Positions 7,020 to 7,346 of a DNA stretch of 7,346 nucleotides are shown here, one piece after another. A model generated the notes under the pieces. That model was not told the origin of the DNA. It saw only the letters and a program-made list of their open reading frames with translations, and ran no database searches. Where the stretch lies: the NCBI GenBank assembly GCA_965651815.1, contig CBFGTJ010000155.1, positions 1-7,346 of the forward strand, read 5' to 3'. The translations under genes were made by a program, and so were the position numbers. Each line of letters starts with the position of its first letter. The first letter of the stretch is position 1. This DNA comes from CBFGTJ01 sp965651815. Its GTDB lineage: Bacteria > Actinomycetota > Acidimicrobiia > Acidimicrobiales > Microtrichaceae.

Positions 7020-7346
7020 GTGAGTGTGGAGGAGCGCTACGACGTCGTCGTCGTCGGATCCGGCGGAGGGCTGGTCGGCGCCTACGCGGCCGCGAGCCGC
7101 GGGCTGCGCACCCTGGTGGTCGAGAAGACGGAGTTCCTCGGCGGCACCACGGCCTACTCGGGGGCGGGCATCTGGCTGCCGGGCAACCCCGCCGTGCTGC
7201 GTGCGGGGATCGAGGACTCGCCGGAGGCCGGTCGGGCCTACCTCGACGCGATCGTCGACGACGCGGACGCCCCGCCCCGGCTGCGGGAGGCCTACCTGCA
7301 GGCCGGACCGCCGATGATCGAGGAGCTGGAGCGCGACGAGTGGTTC
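7020..7346 (+). CDS. KstD/fumarate-reductase-type FAD flavoprotein, N-terminal 109 residues (partial)
   Basis: Family members remove or add hydrogen across a C-C bond next to a carbonyl, for example 3-ketosteroid delta1-dehydrogenase. Only 109 residues are visible; the gene runs off the right edge. Seen: FAD-binding beta-alpha-beta unit YDVVVVGSGGGLVGAYAA (7-24) with the GSGGG fingerprint, VVEK (33-36) with the ribose-binding Glu35, and GGTTAYSGAGIWLPGN (41-56), which matches the GGSTAxSGGGxWxPxN block of KstD-like enzymes. The GTG at 7020 is chosen for GGAGG about 7 nt upstream; an in-frame GTG at 7026 is nearly as good. It lies 16 nt after the cupin B stop. A ketosteroid or cyclic-ketone dehydrogenase is the leading option, but fumarate-reductase or urocanate-reductase relatives share this N-terminus, and the catalytic Tyr residues of KstD are outside the window. 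Confidence 0.85.
   Translation, partial: MSVEERYDVVVVGSGGGLVGAYAAASRGLRTLVVEKTEFLGGTTAYSGAGIWLPGNPAVLRAGIEDSPEAGRAYLDAIVDDADAPPRLREAYLQAGPPMIEELERDEWF

Noticed and set aside
7041..7056. Run of GTC/GTCG repeats resembling a short tandem repeat.
   Set aside because: It encodes the Asp-Val-Val-Val-Val-Gly strand of the FAD-binding fold, so it is coding and not a repeat element.

Overview
This 7.35 kb window is very GC-rich, has dense GTG/TTG starts and overlapping stop/start codons, and shows TANNNT-type -10 elements at one promoter. That points to a high-GC actinomycete. A Pseudonocardia- or Rhodococcus-like catabolic generalist is my inference; there is no rRNA or other marker here to settle it. 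I see no tRNA, rRNA, CRISPR, insertion sequence or phage gene, and no gene-free stretch longer than about 100 bases.

Layout. (1) A leftward unit, read right to left: a TetR-family regulator (2961 to 2311); a thiamine-diphosphate E1 dehydrogenase with alpha and beta subunits fused in one 660-residue chain (2314 to 332), overlapping the regulator's stop by 4 nt; then, after an 87-nt gap holding a palindrome and a hairpin, the start of a flavin monooxygenase of the Baeyer-Villiger type (244 down, running off the left edge). (2) A 50-bp divergent control region (2962-3011) with an operator-like inverted repeat and facing -10 elements. (3) A rightward unit: an AMP-forming acyl-CoA ligase (3012-4571), a two-module VOC (glyoxalase/extradiol-fold) protein that seems to start at a CTG codon overlapping the ligase stop (4568-5443), and a small four-helix DoxX-like membrane protein (5475-5951). 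(4) A convergent junction with a compact hairpin that contains both stop codons (5948-5967). (5) Two paralogous small cupins transcribed away from each other (6434 to 5964, and 6536-7003), followed 16 nt later by the 5' end of a KstD/fumarate-reductase-type FAD flavoprotein (7020 to the right edge).

Working model (inference). The set of a Baeyer-Villiger monooxygenase, an acetoin-dehydrogenase-type E1, an acyl-CoA ligase, a KstD-like dehydrogenase, a VOC protein and cupins looks like a catabolic locus for a ketone-bearing alicyclic, terpenoid or steroid-like compound. It would combine ring dehydrogenation or oxygenation, cleavage of a C-C bond next to a carbonyl, and CoA activation of the acid released, all under the local TetR repressor. 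The substrate cannot be read from the sequence. The points most worth a second look are the fused E1 without E2/E3 nearby, the cupin pair that have each lost a different metal ligand, and the CTG start of the VOC gene.
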